Assembly (NCBI GenBank): GCA_023374025.1 | Contig: SIJG01000046.1 | Location: 1,003,537 to 1,067,536, forward strand | Reading direction: 5' to 3' | Length of the DNA: 64,000 nt | Origin: Heterodera schachtii | Lineage: Eukaryota; Nematoda; Chromadorea; Rhabditida; Heteroderidae | Shown here: piece by piece, positions 12,083-25,013 of the stretch | How the letters are laid out: each line of letters opens with the position of its first letter | Numbering within the stretch: the first letter of the stretch is position 1 | Made by a program: the position numbers and the translations under genes | Notes under the pieces: model-generated | Told to the model about the DNA's origin: nothing | What the model saw: the letters and a program-made list of their open reading frames with translations, nothing else | Databases searched by the model: none

Positions 12083-14179
12083 TAACTACAATAAAATAAG
12101 TGATCATATAAAACAATAATTATATCCCAAATAAAATAAATTAACGATATAAAAGCTGAATATTTAATAAAAGTTAAATATATTATTTTAAATTTTAACA
12201 GTAAAGAAAATTTAAATAATAAGGATAATTTATAAAATATATTTTTGAAGGCAACTTAATAATAAAAAATAATTTTATTTTTATTTTAACGAATGTTTTA
12301 TTAAAAGAATTTCAATGTTTCAACAAGAAAAATCATAATTGAATTTAAATTTTAAAATCACTTTCTAACTACTTGAACCAATAAGAAAAAATAAATTAAA
12401 AACATAAACATATTTTAAAAAGGAATTTCATAATAACAAATTGATTACAATAAAAAAATCTATGATAATCAATTATTTTTTCTAATTAAAACATGAAAAT
12501 GAGTAAAAAATGTACAAATTTCAGTAATAATGTTTTCTTTTGCGCTAATTAGTTTTCATATTAATTATTGGGTGTATAATTGCAGTTTGAAAATAACGGT
12601 AGGTATTTTGAAATTTCAATGAATATATATAATAAACTTTTATTTTTTAGCTAAGGTCAATATATTTAGAAAATTAGAATTTGAATATCAAACAACAAAA
12701 AATTGAATAAAATTAATTTAAATTTAGTTTTTTTTATATATTTTTTATTACTTAACGATTTCTTTTTTTAATATATGCTTTATTTTTAATTGTCTTTTTC
12801 TTTTATTTATGTGATTTTATTTGTTAAAAATGCATTTAAATCAAGTCAATATTTAAAATTTTTCACATTTATTTAAATAATTTTTTTTTCAAATCAAATT
12901 ACAATTTTTAAATATCTGATCGTTTTAAATATTTTACTTTAATCTTATTAAAAAGAATGAAAAGTTTTTGATTTATTAATTTAGATTTTAAAGGGTTAAA
13001 ATTATTCGTAATCATTTTCTGTAAAAAAATTTATTAAATTTTTTTGCAATTTAAATCCATTTTGTGAATTATAAATTATTTATATAAAAAATAAAAGGCA
13101 AAATAATACGTAAAGTCGTGAATAAAGCTGAATATTTAATGCAATAATATCATTTTATAAAAATATAGAATTTTTCCATAATTTTATTTAAAAAGTAAGA
13201 AAAATATAAAAATAAAATATCTTACTCAGAGAATTTTAACCTATAATATTATTTAATTAGTTGGATAAATAATTACTTAACAAAAATATTGCATTTAGAA
13301 TGCTTAAATATTAAAGACCATGATATAAAATTTATAAATTTTTTGTAAGGAATATCCATTTGATTATTTAAAATGTTTTACATAAATACAAAACTTAAAT
13401 ATACATAATTTAATTTTTAATTATGTAAAATAATAAGAGAGAAAAGTATAAAATAAAAAAAAACAATTCATATTTATTTATTTTTCATAAAATAAGACCA
13501 AACAATTTGATTACAAAGAAAATTATAGGCGTAAATATTAATAGAAAAATTTCAAGAAAATAATAATAAATTAAATAAATTGTAATTAAATGTTAATGAA
13601 AATTTATTTTAAAGGAATATAACAAAAAAGCTTTGTTGTTATTAATTTAATGTAAATTAAATTTTAACGGAATAAACCATAATATTATTTTCAATTATTA
13701 GCTGCTTTAACAATCTCAAATATTAAAGTTCAAATGCGAGGAATACTAATTTGCTCAATTATTTATTTATTTAAAATTAAAAAAGGTTTGAATTCAATAA
13801 ATTTGATAATGTTTATTGCAAAAACACCGAGAATCTAATTTTGCAAAAATAAAATAAATGAATTTCTTAAAAATGATTTCAATATTTAAAAAATAAAAAT
13901 CTCAAAATAGAACTAACTAAATGCAATTAAAAAAAATTCAAAAATTATAAAATTTCCATTAATCCATGTTCTAATAAAAATAAATAAAAATGAATTATTT
14001 TTTCATCATTATTAAACGAATTTAATTTGGGGAAAAATATAAACAAACAAAAATGAAATAAAATTTTGTAAAATATATTTTTATGAATTTCTTTTATAAT
14101 TGGTTAATTTTATTCGTATAAAATAAATAACTAATAATATATTTTAAAATTGTGATAAAAAATCAACCAATTGCTTTGT
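12083..14179. other. A+T-rich sequence, nothing recognised
   Basis: Low-complexity A+T sequence throughout; no frame with balanced residue content and no repeat pair noticed. Confidence 0.55.
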
Positions 14180-14560
14180 TTTTAGAGACTTCATACGAGT
14201 TTCGGTCAGTTCTTTTTCTATACAAAAAAACTACTCGAAACAAAAATTAAAAAAGTTAAAATTTGTTCGACTGACTTTCCGATAAAACCGAAAATATAAA
14301 TTTGTATGATACAGAACTCAAAAAAGAACTTTATAGCGATTCCAGCATTAAAATGCGAACAACGAATGTATTTTTTATCGATTACAAAACAAATTTATGA
14401 AAATGAATTTTTTTTTTTTTTTTAACAAAATTGGTATCAATCGACAATTCGACTTTATAAATAAAACGTTCTTGGAATTCCACATTTTATAATTGAGGGA
14501 AGCGAATGCTTCTGGTGGTACACTTTGATGGGTGCAATAAGTGCGACAGATTTTTTATGT
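14180..14560. other. GC-richer island of unknown nature
   Basis: More complex than its flanks (CATACGAGTTTCGGTCAG, GGGAAGCGAATGCTTCTGG). GAAGC-GAAT-GCTTC near 14500 is a small hairpin. A plus-strand frame near the right end reads RMLLVVHFDGCNKCDRFFM, but a stop lies just upstream. The minus strand reads VPPEAFASLNYKMW nearby. Neither is long enough to call; probably a transposon or exon relic. Confidence 0.25.
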
Positions 14561-17345
14561 TAATTTAAAGCAATGAACTAAAAATAAATAAATAATAATT
14601 ATAAAAATAATGACAAAAATCAAATAAAAATTATTTAAATAAAAAAATAAATAATTAAAAAAATTTATTGATATTGTCGAAAATTTTTTCTTATAAAAAG
14701 AATTTGATAAAATATTAATCAATGTTCAACTATTTATAAGTAAATATAAATTTTATTTATAAAATTAGTTTATTTGAATTAATTAGTTTTAAAACAACAT
14801 ATTAAAATATTCGGACAAAGCATGCTATATAGTTTAAATGAATTAATATTTATACTTTCATTTTTTTCTTTAATTTATAAAACTTTAAATTAAAAATTTA
14901 ATTTTTATGAATTTACCAATAAAAAGTTCCCTAAGTTTCATATTTGTTTGGATAAGTCTCAGATTTAAAGTTAATTTAAAAAATAAAGAAACAAAATATT
15001 AATTAATGGAGACATAGAAGTAATAATTAGCAATTAATAAAATGAGTTTAATTATAAATTGCTTGCAATTATGCCACTGATTTTTGGAATATTTATGTTA
15101 AATTAAAAAATATATATTATGAATAATGTCAAAAATATAAAAAGAAAAAATGTAGATATAAAATAAAAGAATTATTATAAAAATAATCTAATAATATGGA
15201 ATGAGAAGAAGTAAAATTCAAAAATTTTAATATTTAAATTATAATTGAAATGAAAAGCTAAATGTTTATTTATTTTCAAGCAAATAAAAAAACTTTTAAT
15301 TAATGAGAACAATAAGAAAAAAAATAAAGGAGAAATTAAAAGGAGACAAATTTATTATTTAATATTTTTAATTAATAAAAATTCTATTATAATTAATTAT
15401 TAGTCTAAAAACAATTAATTTATGACTCTTTTATAAATAAATTTTTTTTGATTATTTAATTTATTAAAAAAGTATGGTGCCAATTATTAATTTTTACTTT
15501 ATTTATCCCTGAATTTTAAATAAAATATTCAATATAGGAGCGAGTCTTTTATGATGTAATTCTATAGGCAATAAAAAAGCTATTTATACGAAAACTTGAA
15601 ATATAATTGTATTAATTGTTCCAAATCTAAACTAACAATATATAATAGCAATAATTAACAAACGATAAAATTGTAATTATTAAAAATAGCATCACTTAGA
15701 AAAGTAAAAAATATAGAAGAATTTTTATGAAAATTTTATTTATTATAAATTGTTGCAAAGTGATGTTAGATTAATTAAGCAAAATTATAAAAACATGAAA
15801 ATAAATTTATCGAAAATTCAACTAATGATTATACATAAAAGTATATAAAACAAAGCTAATAAACATGTCCCCGCCGCAAAATATTATCGAACCACTAAGA
15901 CCAACGCGAGGGATAAAAGTATTAAGATTTTAAATAAAAATTATTCTGTAATAATAAACATTTAAAGAATCTTAATGTAGTAATAATAGAACAGAAAAAA
16001 TAATTTTAAAGCAATTCATCAAAAAAATTAATAAATAAAGTAATATCTTTATTATATGGACTGTTTATTCGATCAATTATAAATTTAAAATGTTAATAAC
16101 AATTATAAATTTAAAATGTTAATACAATAATGCTTATTTAAAAAAATAGAAACATAATTATAATATTAAAAAGTATAATTGTATAATTCTTATGATGCTT
16201 ATTATTTAAACCAATTGTTTTTATTAGTAAAAGTATTAAACTAAAAAATTTGTTCAATAATTAAAAAAAAAATTTTGCTGTCCGTTTAAACCGCTGAACC
16301 TTTATAAAAAATTTCCAATGTATAATGTAATAATAACTATTTTCTTTTAGAGTGATTTAAATTTGTTTAGCATTTTAAAGCTATTGAAAATTATTTTTTA
16401 TAAAATAGTAAAATTTTAACATCATCATAAGATTTTAAAACACAATAATTAATTAGAATAAACAAATTATAAGCATAATGAATCTCTTCCTAATTTATAT
16501 ATTTTTTAAACATTTTTTTGTTTTTATTGATGAATGTTATTTTATTCGTATCAAATTGTATTTAAATAATGCTAAAATGTTTGTTATTAGTTTTAATTCA
16601 AATTCTTTCTTAAATTTTCTCGACTTTGGCAATCGATTTCAATTTCAATTTGTCACACATATAATTAATGTGTGCTTGTTTTTTATAAAAAAATAATTGT
16701 ACAACAATTTATATTTATACGGCCACTAATTCGACTCATCTGAAATCCTATTTATTTTGAGATATTTTGAACCGTAATTTTTATAAAAAAATTTTATTCT
16801 CACTTTTTTGGGGCTTATTTTATTTGGTTATTTTTTTAAGAAAAGCCATGTAAAAATAAACAATTTTTCATATGCTGTTAATTTAAATTAAATATCAATA
16901 ATGAAAGATATATAAATTGATAATGAAATTTTTCAGTTTTAAATTTATGCATTTATTTAACCATTTTCATTTGCATATGTATGGATAAAATTTATCATTT
17001 ATATTTATTTTGAAATTCATATTATGTTAGTAACAAATGTTTTATGCTTTATATTTACTAATGATACTCAATTAGTGTGTTTCATTGGGCGGTGCAATTT
17101 CTTTTTAAGGGAAAAAAAATTTTTTTTTTGCAATATTATTATAATTTTGGAAATAAAATATTTTCTTGTATTATTATTTATAGTTTCAGGGTTAGATATT
17201 TTAAAATTTAATTAATGCCAATTAAGATGAATTAATTTAAAGAAAAATTACAGTGTGTAAAATACTTTATCTATTATTACCTAGTTTAGGCTGTCCGAAA
17301 AGGTTTTGAATCTAAAAAATTTATATATAAATAATTGTATTAATA
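14561..17345. other. A+T-rich stretch with one small tandem duplication
   Basis: No gene recognised. 16074-16125 is a 26-base unit (starting CAATTATAAATTTAAAATG) repeated twice back to back. 15889-15918 (minus) is a degenerate member of the TTTATCCC family described at 10983. The open frames at 16478-16696 and 17024-17215 are Phe/Ile/Leu-rich noise. Confidence 0.5.
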
Positions 17346-17885
17346 TATTTAATTATTAACAATGTTCATTTTGCCAACAACGTATAAAACAATTTATTTT
17401 TAAAAACTTTCCTTCAATTTTTGAAAATTTATTTTAGCGGGAAATACCACTTGGGAGAGAGATAAGGCAAAATGAGAGAGTGCTGAATTTTCAGTCCCAG
17501 TCATACAAAACATTTTTGATGAAGAAAGACAGAGAAAAAAACAGAGAAAAAATATTTTAATAGAGAGGGTTATCGGAAGAGATTCAAAGACACAGAGACA
17601 ATAGAAACATAATGATAATTCTGCGTCTATGACCGAAGGAATCAGCGAAGAAGGGAACTAAACTTTCTTCCCATTGCACTCTCTCTTAAAATTATTTTCT
17701 CTACCCTCCTTTATCAAAAATGTTTTGTATGACTGGTCCTGAAAGTTCAGCACTATCTCATTTTGCCTTATCTCTCTCCCAAATGATATTTCCCGCTAAA
17801 ATAAATTTTTAAAAATTGACCGAAATTTTAAAAATAAATTGTTTTATACGTTGTTGGCAAAATGAACATTGTTAATAATTAAATA
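17346..17885. mobile_element. Near-palindromic DNA element with ~173-base terminal inverted repeats
   Basis: The left arm 17346-17520 and right arm 17713-17885 are close inverted copies. TTAACAATGTTCATTTTGCC at the left is matched by GGCAAAATGAACATTGTTAA at the right, and GGGAGAGAGATAAGGCAAAA by TTTTGCCTTATCTCTCTCCC. The 192-base centre is purine-rich on its left half and pyrimidine-rich on its right half (GAGAAAAAATATTTTAATAG versus CTTAAAATTATTTTCTC), so almost all 540 bases can fold back. The outermost bases are A+T and I could not define a target-site duplication. No transposase frame. It fits a non-autonomous foldback or MITE element; strong arm identity suggests recent origin. A role as a double-stranded RNA source is speculative. 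Confidence 0.75.
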
Positions 17886-20800
17886 ACAACATAAATGTTG
17901 ATCTCCTATGAAACAATATTTTTCTTAAGAAAAAGTTGTTTTGTCTTTCTCTAGTTGAATGTGCAATTTTACATAAATCTTTATAATAGAATAAGAAAAA
18001 AAAATAAATTAAAAATTTTATTCTCTTTTTTTAAGTTGCATATTTTTTATTGCTAAATTTTTACCTAAAAAATTATTAAAAAGATAGAAAATGATTTAAT
18101 TTAAAAAAAGAGAAAAGTATTAAAAACATATTAACCAATATATATTTATTATTAAATTGAAATTTTTAAAAATAATTGGAAATATTTTAAAACTTAATTA
18201 TTTGCTGGTCGTTAGCGATAGTAAAAGTCCTTTGGAGAAAATTTAAGTTGATATGAAAAGAATTTAATAAATCAACTGTATTACCCAATCGAATGTGTTT
18301 TTTGAAAGATAAAAAGCAAAAACTTTTAAGCATAAAAATTAAAATTTTAATTAATTTTATAATAAAAAATTCTAAATGATTTATTTGTCTGTAAATTTGG
18401 TAGTATTTTTTTAATAAGATAGATTTCATAATAAAATAATTTTGTAATTATCTGATTTGTTTTTAATGCACTTCTTGACGAGTGATTTAAATACAAATAT
18501 ATATTCGAAAATTGATTTTTTACTAAAAATTACTAGGAATATTTTTATAATATTACTTGCATTTATTTAAATTTAATAAATTCATTCAATTAAAGGCAAA
18601 ATAAATAAAAGATTAGCATTTTAATGGGGAATATTGTCCTTTATTTACCGCACTAAATTACCGTAGGACAAAATAACCGAGGTGGGATTTTCACCAATCA
18701 TTTCCTAAATTATTTATTTTAACAGTTCATAATTGTACATATGTGTATTAAAATTGTTGCATTCACAAATCAATAATTCACTTGATATCGATTAGTTGTG
18801 GGGACCACAAAAAAAAAACGGCTGAACACTCGCCAGTGGTGCGAAGCGTAATAAAATTTCAATTACTAGTATTCAATTGGAGTTTAGTTTTTAATTCATT
18901 ATTTTTTGCTTCTTTTTTTGTTGAATTTTTTCTTTCACTTTTAAAAATTCGTTTTTATATTTAAAAATGCTTAATTTTATTTAAATTTTAACTTTTAACA
19001 TCTTCCCTAGCATCCTCTTTTGTCGAATATGTATAATGAGCTTTTCCAAGTGAAGAAAATAATAATTTTAATTCATTCAAACAATATTTTTATAATATTT
19101 TAATAAGTTTTAATTTAGCAGCTATAAAAATTCATTTTTCAGTTTATTATAAAATTTATTTGCATAAAATTAATAAAAAAAATTTTTAATTTTAATAGTG
19201 CTTTTTTAAAATGAATGTTATTCCTAAAGTAGTTTTATTTTTTATTGACTTCTTTTTTATAAAAAAAAAAAAACTATTGAGATTTTTCTTTTAATTGTCT
19301 GATTAAATAATAAGTAAATTTTAATAATTTAAAATGAAATTTCTTAATTTAAGTTAAATAATAAATATAAGCATAATAATATTTAACTATTTATAAATTT
19401 AATATTATATTGAGATTTAATTTACAAACACAATTTATTCGTTTTTAAATAAACAGCTATTATTGTATTGTTTTTTATTTTTAATTGATTGAATAATAAC
19501 AGTTATAATTAAATGGCACTTTACATCACGAAAGTCTAACATCATATTATAATGAGTTTATTTATTTATAATTAATATCTTTTCATTTTCAAATATTAAA
19601 ATATTCAAATTATTATTTTAACATTAAGTGTTAATGTGTCCAGCACTTTTTTCGCAGCGAATCCAGCATCCATTATTTTAAATGTTTTATTTTATCAATT
19701 AATATTTGTAGATTGGATGATTAATTTTAAAAAAATTTACGAAACAATTTTTTTTTAACTTCTCGGTCAAATGAGAATAAAAAATAATTGTGTGTATGAA
19801 TTTTGATAATTCTAAAGAAACTATCAGTTTCTTAAAATACATTTATTTGTTCAATTTCTATTCAATTATCCTAAAAAATTATAATTAGATACATAATATT
19901 AAATTATAATCATTTCATATTAAAAGAAAAAATAGATATTTTATCTGATTAATTAATATTCTCTTTTTTGTTACATTTTTATCAAAATAAATGTTTTTTG
20001 TTTACTTATTACTCTCTCGCTTTCGATCCAAGTTTTTTTCCCGTTTTTTTGCCTGAATTTTGTTTTCCTTTTTGATGATTCTTTTTTTTCAAATTTTTTG
20101 GTATTTTAAAAATTAAATAAGTAATTGTGGCCTTCTTTAAATATTTTTTAAATTAATATTAATTTCCCGCTTTAATTTAAAATTTTGTTCAAACAACAAA
20201 AATATTCTCTTTTTCTAGATAATTAATTAATAATTCAATTTTATTTAATAATTTTATAAATTACATTTGTACTTTTAATAAACCCAAATTCATATAATAT
20301 TATATTATAAAATAAATTATTTTTCAGAGATGTAATTATTTTAGGAATTTTTTAAAATTATTGAGTGATAAAAAAAGAGACACAATGAAAATGATAAGTT
20401 TGAAATAAAAAAATAAAATACATAAAACGCTTAATAAATTATATTAAATAAAACAATGAATTTATTTTTTGATTCAAGTAAATTACATATAATTATTCAA
20501 GAAATTACATTTATACCTGTTTTTGTTTAAATAAAAATTCTATTAGAATCAATGAAATGATGGAATTTATTTTTTAAAGGATGAAAATATACTAATGAAT
20601 TGAAGCAATTTTTACTTATTTAAAAAATTTTTACTTTTAAAAATACTAACTAATAATCGATCTGCATTTTTATCATTTAAAAATTAAATTATATAATTTA
20701 AAATCTATTATATTTTTCATTAACAGTTCAATTATATGTAATTAAACCAAAATTAAAAGCTTAATTTAATAAAATACCAAAAAATTAATTTATAATTTTA

Positions 20801-21059
20801 GTGCTACTTTGAATAAATCATGAGAGAAATAATTTTATCAATTTCTTAAGCAATTAATTTTTTTAATTTTTTCATTATTTTTTTTGATCTAAATTATAAT
20901 TATTATATTATTAGCTTACTTGCCCCTTTTTAGTAATTTTTAATTTAATACAACAGTGATTATTATTGATATTAAATCAAAAACAAATATTTTATTAATC
21001 TGTTTTTTTAATTTATAGTTCAATAGATTTGTTTTATTTTATATTTGATTTTATTATGT
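17886..21059. other. A+T-rich stretch with small hairpins and one short coding-like island
   Basis: No gene recognised. TTGTCCT (near 18637) pairs with AGGACAA (near 18671) around TACCG-type sequence, and TTGTGG-GGA-CCACAA at 18796-18810 is a tight hairpin. The frame 18782-18964 begins with SISCGDHKKKTAEHSPVVRS before turning to Phe/Leu noise. Confidence 0.45.
19605..19691 (-). pseudogene. Short coding-like island
   Basis: Minus-strand frame of 28 codons with a Met at 19673 reading MDAGFAAKKVLDTLTLNVKI, then TGA at 19607-19605. The Ala/Gly/Asp/Val content contrasts with flanks. Too short to assign; it could be a relic exon. Confidence 0.15.
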
Positions 21060-21440
21060 ACGAAAAAATGAAAAAACAGGGATTTGATCTGAAAATTTTT
21101 CGAAACCAGAACATTAAAGCTAAAAAATAAGATTTTGGGGTCAAAAATTAGAAAATTTTGGAAAATTTCTTCAAATCAGTGATTTTTAATTTATTTAATC
21201 AAAAAGGTATTAAAAATTATAATATTTCGCCTCCGATTATCATCTTTAAAAATTTTGGTGAGGAAATTAGCAAATCGTAAATTTCAGTGCACTCGGGATG
21301 AAAAACCAGTTTGGGGGATGGACAGGTGGGTCCGGCGGTGCCGACTATAACCTAAAATTTACTAATTTTTAGCGAAAAATGAACCCAAAAAGCGAAATTT
21401 TCGCCTTTTTGCTTATTTTTGACATAAATTTATCAATTTT
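21060..21440 (+). repeat. Dispersed repeat family A, copy 1
   Basis: Contains TTTCGCCTCC-GATTATCATC, a CACTCGGGATGAAAAAC patch and GGCGGTGCCGAC. The same ordered blocks appear at 33780-34030 (TTTCGCCTCC, CATCGGGATCAAAAA, GTCGGTGCCGATAGGC) and, more diverged, at 45325-45515 (ACATTCGGGATCAAACGA). No coding frame is conserved between copies. Probably a non-autonomous transposon or its fragments. Confidence 0.55.
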
Positions 21441-21750
21441 TAAGAAAATTGAAATTTATTCAATATTCTCGTGAAAATTTTGCTAAACAATCATTTTTTT
21501 TTGGAAAAATTTTCGATTTTAGGGGTTCAAAAGGTCAATTTAGCTAATGTGGGCCGTTCTAATAAAGGTTTTTTGGAAAAATCCCAAAATATTGACATAA
21601 AATATGGACAAAATGTGAAAACATGGTAAAATATGGATAGTCATCCTAGAAGCTTGAAACAAAGCTAAAAACTTGTGTTTCGTACGTTTCAGGCATCCCA
21701 CGGTCCAGGAAAAAAATATGAATTTCCATATATTTGAAACCTATACATGA
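21441..21750 (-). repeat. Inverted copy of the GTCCATATTTT element at 63.1 kb
   Basis: The reverse complement of this stretch aligns along its length with 63095-63430. Shared landmarks in order are TTTTTTTCCTGGAC, GCCTGAAACG, AAGCTTCTAGGATG, TGTCCATATTTTATGTC, TTTTTCCAAAAAACCT and TTTAGCAAAATTTT. The join with family A at about 21.4 kb may be an insertion of one repeat in another or the true boundary between domains of one larger element. Confidence 0.65.
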
Positions 21751-22164
21751 TAAAGTAAATTAATAAGTTTTGGTTTTTTATTAAATGATTATAGTATGTT
21801 TTAAATATTTTTTCTTTTATCAATCATTTTTATTTCTATCTTCATTTATTTTACTTTATAAAATATTTTAAATTTATTTTTTTCAATGTTATGACTGTTG
21901 ATTAATTTAATAATATTTGATATCAATGATTAATCTACTTAAATTGATATTACTTATTTAAAATAAAGTTACAAATTGCAAATTTACTATTTGAAATGGA
22001 TGTTAAATTTTTAATTTATATTTACCACAAATGATCGATCCTCCGTTTTTTACAAACACTCGATAATTTCATTAATTGTTTTTTTACACTTTTATTATTT
22101 TTTTTTATCTTTTTCATTATATATTTAATTTAAAGATTTGCATTTATTTCATTTATATGTTTGA
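21751..22164. other. A+T-rich sequence, nothing recognised
   Basis: No coding-like frame or repeat noticed. Confidence 0.55.
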
Positions 22165-22227
22165 AATTTTCTCGCCAATTCAATTACAAATGGCTTCGAG
22201 CATGACGCTGACTTTGTTAATATTTGG
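22165..22227 (+). CDS. Possible exon ending at a GTATGA donor
   Basis: Twenty-one codons containing ANSITNGFEHDADFVNIW end at TGG followed by GTATGA, a good 5' splice site; the next in-frame codons are GTA TGA. The Asp/Glu/His/Gly content is gene-like. No acceptor is visible before it, and its phase does not match the acceptors in front of the next candidate exon at 22664. An overlapping Met-led frame (22076-22273) in another register is hydrophobic noise. Confidence 0.2.
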
Positions 22228-22663
22228 GTATGAAATAATATCAAAATTTTTTTTTGTTTTTTTAAACATATAAAATTCATAATGTATAGTTAATTTTAAA
22301 AAATCTAATATAAAAAAATATATATAAATTTAATGAAAAATGAAATGGAAAATTTAAAAAAAAAATTTTGATTATTTATTTTAGAATCAGAGAAATCACA
22401 ATAATTATTTATTAATTTATGTACATACAAAATTTGAACTCAAATTTGTAATTAAATAAAATGAGGATTATTCTTTTTTCTTTTCGCTAATAAATTACCA
22501 TTAAACTAAAAGGTGATTAATTTAATTTTCGGTTCTTTGTTCGAATTAAGTTTATATATGAAAATAAATAAACTTATGAATCAAATGTAAATTTTTTCAC
22601 AGGAATATAGCATAAACCTTAATTTAATTAATATTCAAATATTTAACTTATTTTATTGTTTGA

Positions 22664-22972
22664 GATAGATCACACAGCCAATTCTGCTTAAATAACCATA
22701 ATTTTTTTGTATTAGCTAAAAACCGAGAATGTGTTCATTTAACTTCGATTGACTTTATATGCAAAGAGGGACATTTGATGCACTTTACTGAAAATAGAAA
22801 TAATAAAATTTTAATTTGCAGTATGTGAATTCGTTATTTTCTATAGCAGAAAAAAATAAAAAATAAAAGAAAACTTTTAATTAAACTTAAAGAATTGTTT
22901 TCCCGTACAGTCTTTAGACGCCGTGTGCTACAACAACGTAATCGCGCAGGCGTAGCAATTTTTAAAAAATAA
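22664..22972 (+). CDS. Candidate two-exon gene end, unknown function
   Basis: A frame from 22664 reads SQFCLNNHNFFVLAKNREC, then VHLTSIDFICKEGHLMHFTE, with Cys and His spaced C-x2-H ... C-x3-H-x2-H, and reaches GTATGT at 22821, a strong 5' splice site in phase 1. An acceptor CCCGTACAG ends at 22910. Joining 22664-22820 to 22911 keeps the frame open as IFRRRVLQQRNRAGVAIFKK and ends at TAA 22970-22972. The implied intron is 90 bases. The Cys/His pattern might bind zinc, but I do not recognise a family. The 5' end is unresolved: an in-frame TGA at 22661 requires an upstream exon or an acceptor such as GAGATAG or CACACAG. Alternative: decayed transposon coding sequence. Confidence 0.35.
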
Positions 22973-24455
22973 CAAAATGTAAAATCAAAAATTAACCAAA
23001 AAAATTTAATTTATTTTCCAGCAAAATTTAAATAATATATGATGTAAAAATTTTTAGAAATGTTACAAACTTTTTTGAAACTTAACGAAAATTTTTGAAC
23101 TTTTGCAAATTAATAATAAACACACAGAGATATCGAACAAAACCAACAATGCTTAATTTGATTGACAATGAATAAAGTGTTATAGTTCTAGAAATTTTCC
23201 GACGACGTTTTGGAGTGAACCGGATTTTTTGTCCATTGAACTTTAAGCGGACTAGTTAAATTGATTTGTTAATAATAAATTTATCCATTAGAAAATAGTT
23301 TCAAAAATAATTTTGTTAAATTTAGTTTTAATTAATTTTTTTAGTAATGTTTATGATTTAAACAAAAGTGATATTTAAAAAAATACTGTGGTTTTGTCAT
23401 GTTTTAATTTATTGATTTCTCATTTAAAAAAATTTATAGGACAATGAAATATGGTGTCAAAATTTTGGACTTGGCCAAATTATGTAGTATTATTTTACCT
23501 TTTTATCATTTAATTAACATATTTTTTAAATTTAGTTTTTTGTAGATTTATTAAAATTCGAAAATAAATTACTCAAATTTTAGCAATTTAAAATTGCTGC
23601 TATCTCTGAAATTTTGAATGTGATGAATATAGAAATTTTATTAAATTTAATGAATATTGAGATGGAAAAATTTAATACTAAATTAAAATGAACTCGTTTA
23701 TCGCTTTTTTGGGTTTTTGTTTTTCAGATGCTTTCTCATTTTTATTTTTTATTAGAATTTTTAAAGCCTTTGACCTCTAGTTTTAGAATTTTATTTTATT
23801 TCTTATTTCTAAAGAAATATATAATAGCCATTTTATTTTGCTCCGTTAATTAAAAAATAATTTAAAAAAATAAATAAATCAATTTATAACAATTAAGAAT
23901 GAAAAATGAAATTTTATTAATAATCAAATATTCATAATACAACTGTATTAATATAATTGAAATATAACACTTAAATTGAATAAAGATTCTTAAATTAATA
24001 ATGAAAAAATAAATAACTATTTTAATTTATTTTTTTCATTATAAAACAATTTTTAATTGTAAAAAATATACTAATAAATCAATATATATCTAAAACAATA
24101 TTTTTATTTTTATTAACTTTTATGATTGGATTAATTTGGCTGGTTTTTAAGTTAAGGAATCAAGATTTATTGAAAAAAATACTAATACAATATTGTGCCA
24201 TATATTAAAAAAAATAAAAAATTTTTAAAAGTTCATTATTTTGTTTTCTATCATTTAAACAAGTTACTATTGAAAAAATTAACTATTATAATAATGAAAA
24301 AAAGTTTAATATTAATTGAACAATAAACATATATGTAAAATATTAAAAGTTAATGTTTTATTGCAGAAGATAATCGCATGTTTTATGAATTAAATTTGAG
24401 CGTATTTAATTAAAATATTTATTATTAATATTTACCGTTGATATTTATTGAACAT
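22973..24455. other. A+T-rich sequence, nothing recognised
   Basis: A slightly GC-richer patch at 23190-23260 (TTCCGACGACGTTTTGGAGTG, CGGATTTTTTGTCCATTGAAC) has no lasting frame. The rest is low-complexity. Confidence 0.5.
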
Positions 24456-24557
24456 ATATTTTTTCATTTTTGATATTATGGCTTAGTAAATGGCCCTCAT
24501 TATAAAATATTTTTTCATTTTTGATATTATGGCTTAGTAAATGGTCCTCATTATAAA
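24456..24557. repeat. Exact-looking 51-base tandem duplication
   Basis: Two adjacent 51-base copies (24456-24506, 24507-24557) sharing TGATATTATGGCTTAGTAAA differ visibly at one base (GGCCCTC versus GGTCCTC). The near identity suggests a recent duplication. Confidence 0.8.
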
Positions 24558-24768
24558 CTCTAATGAATTTCTAATAATGAAAATAATGTTAGCAATGATT
24601 TCAATTAGTAACTTTTTTTGTTGGCGAATTAGTTGACAAGTAAAATTAAAAATTTTATCCTTTAAAGATGTTCAATATTATGCGCAATAATTTTAGAAAG
24701 AAAAAATTTAAAGTTTTCTTGAAATCCGAATTTAATTAAACTGGGTAAATTAACCACGCTAAATCCTT

Positions 24769-24858
24769 ATGGCCTTATATTTGATCTATGAGTTCTCTCT
24801 GAACCAGTACAGCTCCGACTTCATGCATGGAGATGGAGCAGTACAAGCTCAGGTTTAA
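24769..24858 (+). CDS. Small coding-like frame with internal stem-loop
   Basis: ATG at 24769 opens 29 codons: MALYLIYEFSLNQYSSDF, then MHGDGAVQAQV and TAA at 24856-24858. The last codons lie in CTCAG|GTTTAA, which could be a 5' splice site instead of the end. Inside it, GTACAGCTCC (24807-24816) pairs with GGAGCAGTAC (24835-24844) with one mismatch around CATGCATG. A next frame from 24881 (GRFKTILGFYRSKLCRK) is also open. Content is gene-like but short; it sits at the left border of the composite repeat locus and could belong to that element. Confidence 0.22.
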   Translation: MALYLIYEFSLNQYSSDFMHGDGAVQAQV

Positions 24859-25013
24859 AAGATAGGGCAGATTTAAGACCATATTAGGATTCTACCGGTC
24901 TAAATTGTGCAGAAAAAGTCTATTTTGTAAAATAAAACTTATATTTTTCAAAAAATCTTTTTTGTTTCACCAGAAAAATTTTCTTTTCGTTATTATATAT
25001 ACGTTATATTGAC

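Noticed and set aside
15889..15918. tRNA or tRNA-derived SINE head on the minus strand (TTGGTCTTAGTGGTTCG)
   Set aside because: An A-box-like string is present, but no matching B box, acceptor stem or A-rich tail is found. Kept only as a member of the TTTATCCC repeat family.
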